From assembly GCA_023459915.1 (NCBI GenBank), contig JAEWSN010000020.1, positions 1-35,519 of the forward strand: a stretch of 35,519 nucleotides of DNA. The letters run 5' to 3'. The first letter of the stretch is position 1. The number at the start of each line of letters is the position of its first letter. Origin of the DNA: Bacillota bacterium (GTDB lineage Bacteria; Bacillota; Clostridia; DSM-8532). Positions 33,395 through 35,519 of the stretch are shown here, in pieces. The notes under the pieces were generated by a model. The model was not told where the DNA came from. It ran no database searches and worked only from the letters and a program-made list of their open reading frames with translations. Made by a program: the position numbers and the translations under genes.

Positions 33395-34632
33395 TCACAT
33401 GCAATATTTTAGGAATGCAGGACAAAATCGATGCTTTTTCCCGGTTCGGCGACACCGGCCACGGCGGTATCACACGGTTTTCCCTTTCTCCGGAAGCCCT
33501 TGCCGCCCGGGACGAATTCGCCCGGCGTATGAAAAACATCGGCGCCTCATTGGCGTCTGATGACATGGGCAACCTGTACGCAACCATTCCCGGCACGGAA
33601 CCCCTTCCCGCCATTGTGGCCGGATCGCACCTTGACTCCGTGCGTCAGGGCGGCAATTATGATGGCGTCCTCGGTGTCATCACCGCGATGGAGGTGGCGG
33701 AGACGCTTATCCGTGAGAAGATTCAGTTGCGCCATCCTTTTACGGCGATGGTCTGGACGAACGAGGAGGGTGCCCGGTTCGAACCGGCGATGATGTCCTC
33801 CGGGGTGGTCTGCGGCAAATTCGACAAGGCCGCCATGCTGGCATCGGAAGCCCGTGATCTGCCTGGCTGCACGTTCGGGGAAGCCCTCGAACAGTCCGAC
33901 TGGAAGGGCGCTGAAGCGAACCGGATCTCTTCGGAGAACTGCTGCGCGTTTCTTGAACTGCACATTGAGCAGGGTCCCGTGCTGGAGGCTGAAGGCTTGG
34001 ATATCGGTATCGTTGAAGGGGTCTGCGGCATGATCAATGTCGATTTCATTTTTACTGGACAAGCCGGACACGCCGGCACCACCCCGATGCCATACCGGAA
34101 GGACGCGCTGTACGCCGCCGCCCGGACCATTCTTCATCTTCACGAAGCATTTGACAAGCTGGACAGCCGACTGGTCTACACCACCGGTAAAATCGCCGCA
34201 CACCCGAATATTCACACCATCATCCCTGATGAAGTCCGGTTCACACTGGACGCGCGCCATCAGGATCCGGAAGTGATCAACGAGGTGATGCGCATCATCC
34301 GCAGCATACCCCCGGAAGTGGCACGCTGCCCGTTGCGGGTGGAGGAAAACTGGAGCCGGAAAACCGTCTCCTTTGATCCGACCCTCGTCGACGTGATGGC
34401 GGCGGCGGCCACAACACACGGATATAGCCACAAGCGCATGTACAGTGGTCCCGGCCATGACGCACAGTACGTCGCGGACATCCTCCCCTCCGCCATGCTG
34501 TTCGTCCCCAGCACCGGTGGCCACAGTCACTGCGAGCTGGAATACACCCCCACGGAGCATTGCTGGAAAGGCGCCAACGTGATGCTCGCAGCCATCATGT
34601 CCATTGACGCGCAACCGACCGCTTCCTTATGA
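33391..34632 (+). CDS. M20-family N-carbamoyl-beta-alanine amidohydrolase (beta-ureidopropionase type)
   Basis: The protein has 413 residues from ATG 33391, after ACAGGAGG and overlapping the preA stop in an ATGA. Metal ligands are visible: H80 in GSHLDSV, D91 in GGNYDG, E125-E126 in WTNEEGARF, H191 in LELHIEQGPVLE and the late His in GGHSHCELEYT. The dimerisation-domain motif GQAGHAGTTPM is present. The family includes beta-ureidopropionase, allantoate amidohydrolase and L-carbamoylase. The operon context favours hydrolysis of N-carbamoyl-beta-alanine to beta-alanine, CO2 and ammonia. It ends 6 bp inside the convergent transporter gene. Confidence 0.9.
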   Translation: MITCNILGMQDKIDAFSRFGDTGHGGITRFSLSPEALAARDEFARRMKNIGASLASDDMGNLYATIPGTEPLPAIVAGSHLDSVRQGGNYDGVLGVITAMEVAETLIREKIQLRHPFTAMVWTNEEGARFEPAMMSSGVVCGKFDKAAMLASEARDLPGCTFGEALEQSDWKGAEANRISSENCCAFLELHIEQGPVLEAEGLDIGIVEGVCGMINVDFIFTGQAGHAGTTPMPYRKDALYAAARTILHLHEAFDKLDSRLVYTTGKIAAHPNIHTIIPDEVRFTLDARHQDPEVINEVMRIIRSIPPEVARCPLRVEENWSRKTVSFDPTLVDVMAAAATTHGYSHKRMYSGPGHDAQYVADILPSAMLFVPSTGGHSHCELEYTPTEHCWKGANVMLAAIMSIDAQPTASL

Positions 34633-35247
34633 CAATTTCACTGATACAGGCGGTTTTCCCAACGGCAGCATCACACGTCCATACTGATGATTGAGCACCG
34701 CTGCCGCCGCCCCATAGAAGGACAAGAACGCGATCACGAGCTCCGACCAGGCCGCCACACCATGAAAGAAGTGTGGTGCGATGCCGAAGTTGGACAAGGT
34801 CAGGCCAAGAAAGAGGAAGTCGATGGCCACAAAAATCAGGAACAGCACCCGGTGTACCACAGCCGAACCGACTGTCATGAAAAGCGTGAACAACAGATAC
34901 CCCAAGAACGCAACCCCGAGCTGGTGCGGATCCGCATCGGCAGCCATCTTTTCTCCGAATACGCCCTGCTGAATCAACCAGGTCATGGCGACACCAAGCC
35001 AGAAAAAACCGTATCCGCCAAACGCGGTGGCACCAAACACATTGTTCTTCCTGGCATCCTGTACGCAGGCGTACAGTTGCGCACACGCACCGAGGAAAAT
35101 CGCCCATGGAATGATGAGTGCGGTGCCTTCCGTCCACCCAAGCTTCTGGGAAGATGCGACCAGGGTAACCATGGCCAGGCCAAACAAGCCGACCGGTGTG
35201 GGATCCGCGACTGTGATTTTTCGTTCTGTCGTGTTGCTCGTGCTCAT
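34627..35247 (-). CDS. GPR1/FUN34/YaaH-family acetate transporter
   Basis: The protein has 206 residues from ATG 35247 after CAGGAG; an upstream in-frame ATG at 35325 would place the leader hairpins in the coding region. It has six transmembrane helices. The family opening DPTPVGLFGLAMVT matches the N-P-A-P-x-GL signature with an Asp first, and the second half has GYLLFTLFMTVGSAV and related helices. Members carry acetate or succinate with protons, or release acetate. It may handle acids formed by the neighbouring catabolic pathway; this is inference. It is convergent with the amidohydrolase gene. Confidence 0.88.
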   Translation of the reverse strand: MSTSNTTERKITVADPTPVGLFGLAMVTLVASSQKLGWTEGTALIIPWAIFLGACAQLYACVQDARKNNVFGATAFGGYGFFWLGVAMTWLIQQGVFGEKMAADADPHQLGVAFLGYLLFTLFMTVGSAVVHRVLFLIFVAIDFLFLGLTLSNFGIAPHFFHGVAAWSELVIAFLSFYGAAAAVLNHQYGRVMLPLGKPPVSVKLS

Positions 35248-35264
35248 ACGCGCTCCTGCTGATG

Positions 35265-35332
35265 CCTGCCCACGGCAGGGAAATATGCCATGCCAGGCCG
35301 GATGCGGAGCATCTGGAAGGCACAAGCCTTCC
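35265..35332 (-). other. Three short hairpins in the acetate transporter leader
   Basis: Perfect inverted repeats: CCTGCC-cac-GGCAGG (35265-35279), GATGC-gga-GCATC (35301-35313) and GGAAGGC-acaa-GCCTTCC (35315-35332). All lie between the predicted minus-strand start site and the ATG at 35247. None has a T-run. They may form a structured leader. Confidence 0.5.
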
Positions 35333-35333
35333 C

Positions 35334-35363
35334 ATCATACAGGACGATTCGGGGAACCGGCAA
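35334..35363 (-). promoter_or_regulatory. Probable promoter for the acetate transporter
   Basis: On the minus strand TTGCCG (complement of 35358-35363), 18 bp, TATGAT (complement of 35334-35339). This gives a leader of about 80 nt. Confidence 0.5.
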
Positions 35364-35365
35364 TA

Positions 35366-35374
35366 TGGTATGAT
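35366..35374 (+). promoter_or_regulatory. Extended -10 promoter for the alcohol dehydrogenase gene
   Basis: TGG followed by TATGAT (35369-35374) is an extended -10 element about 44 bp before the ATG at 35418. No -35 box is apparent at 16-18 bp. Confidence 0.45.
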
Positions 35375-35417
35375 GCAATCAACAGGTCTTTTACACGTCA
35401 TGCATAGGAGGACAACC

Positions 35418-35519
35418 ATGAACTGGCAATATCGGATGCCTGTCCGCGTCATTGGCGGACGGGGGTGTCTATTGCGTGAAAGCGCACTGATAGCAGATTT
35501 AGGGAAACGCGCCCTGGTG
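35418..35519 (+). CDS. Iron-containing alcohol dehydrogenase / glycerol dehydrogenase family, 5' end only
   Basis: Thirty-four codons are visible from ATG 35418, after TAGGAGG, to the window edge. The sequence MNWQYRMPVRVIGGRGCL followed by LGKRALV matches the start of Fe-ADH-type enzymes (first strand, G-x-G turn and the strand leading into the NAD site). Family members include glycerol and 3-hydroxybutyrate-type dehydrogenases. It could reduce the semialdehyde made by the aminotransferase, but it has its own promoter and may be unrelated. Confidence 0.7.
   Translation, partial: MNWQYRMPVRVIGGRGCLLRESALIADLGKRALV

Overview
The window looks like the chromosome of a high-GC (roughly 60% by eye) Gram-positive anaerobe, most likely a member of the Bacillota/Clostridia. 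Evidence: strong AGGAGG-type ribosome binding sites before nearly every gene, lipoprotein-type solute-binding proteins, a YesN-like AraC regulator remnant, PucR-type regulation, a PreA-type pyrimidine reductase and TTGACA/TATGAT promoters. No rRNA, tRNA, CRISPR array or insertion sequence was recognised. The taxonomic call is inference.

Layout. (1) 1-1211, minus: the 5' part of a heparinase II/III-like polysaccharide lyase. (2) 1486-5713, plus: a response regulator with an HD-GYP (c-di-GMP phosphodiesterase) output, then a large hybrid sensor kinase with a periplasmic amino-acid-binding-type sensor, HisKA, HATPase, receiver and Hpt domains. (3) 5697-20260: an accessory block built around four paralogous two-domain AAA+ proteins of the CbxX/SpoVK type. 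One is on the minus strand with a YbjN-like gene downstream. A divergent solute-binding lipoprotein follows, with no permease nearby. Then comes a plus-strand run of three more AAA+ genes, a membrane-anchored alpha/beta hydrolase and a four-TM protein with RCK/TrkA-N-like Rossmann folds and a C-terminal RyR domain. In all four AAA+ proteins the N-terminal nucleotide-binding domain has a Walker A-like loop without its lysine, while the C-terminal domain is intact. This block is the best candidate here for an undescribed multi-component system.

(4) 20365-21335: a deletion scar joining the 3' parts of two formerly head-to-head genes, a URO-D-like protein (minus) and a YesN/AraC response regulator (plus, also frameshifted). 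(5) 21367-24779: nitrogen control. A PII protein lacking the uridylylated Tyr51 diverges from an Amt ammonium transporter, and each has its own sigma-A-type promoter and an intrinsic terminator in its leader. A PucR-family regulator follows amt.

(6) 25094-34632: a tightly packed plus-strand operon for reductive pyrimidine/hydantoin catabolism. In order it has a class III aminotransferase, a NitT/TauT-type ABC transporter (ATPase, two permeases, lipoprotein), dihydropyrimidinase, PreA-type dihydropyrimidine dehydrogenase and an N-carbamoyl-beta-alanine-type M20 amidohydrolase. The proposed flow is uracil/thymine or a related base to the dihydro-base, to N-carbamoyl-beta-amino acid, to beta-amino acid plus ammonia, to semialdehyde. 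The transporter's binding protein appears circularly permuted: the segment that normally opens the mature protein lies at its C-terminus. (7) 34627-35519: an acetate-uptake-family (GPR1/FUN34/YaaH) transporter on minus and the start of an iron-containing alcohol dehydrogenase on plus.

The nitrogen-control genes and the pyrimidine operon make a coherent ammonia-scavenging neighbourhood. The AAA+/RyR block is unrelated by content. All family assignments come from reading motifs without database searches.
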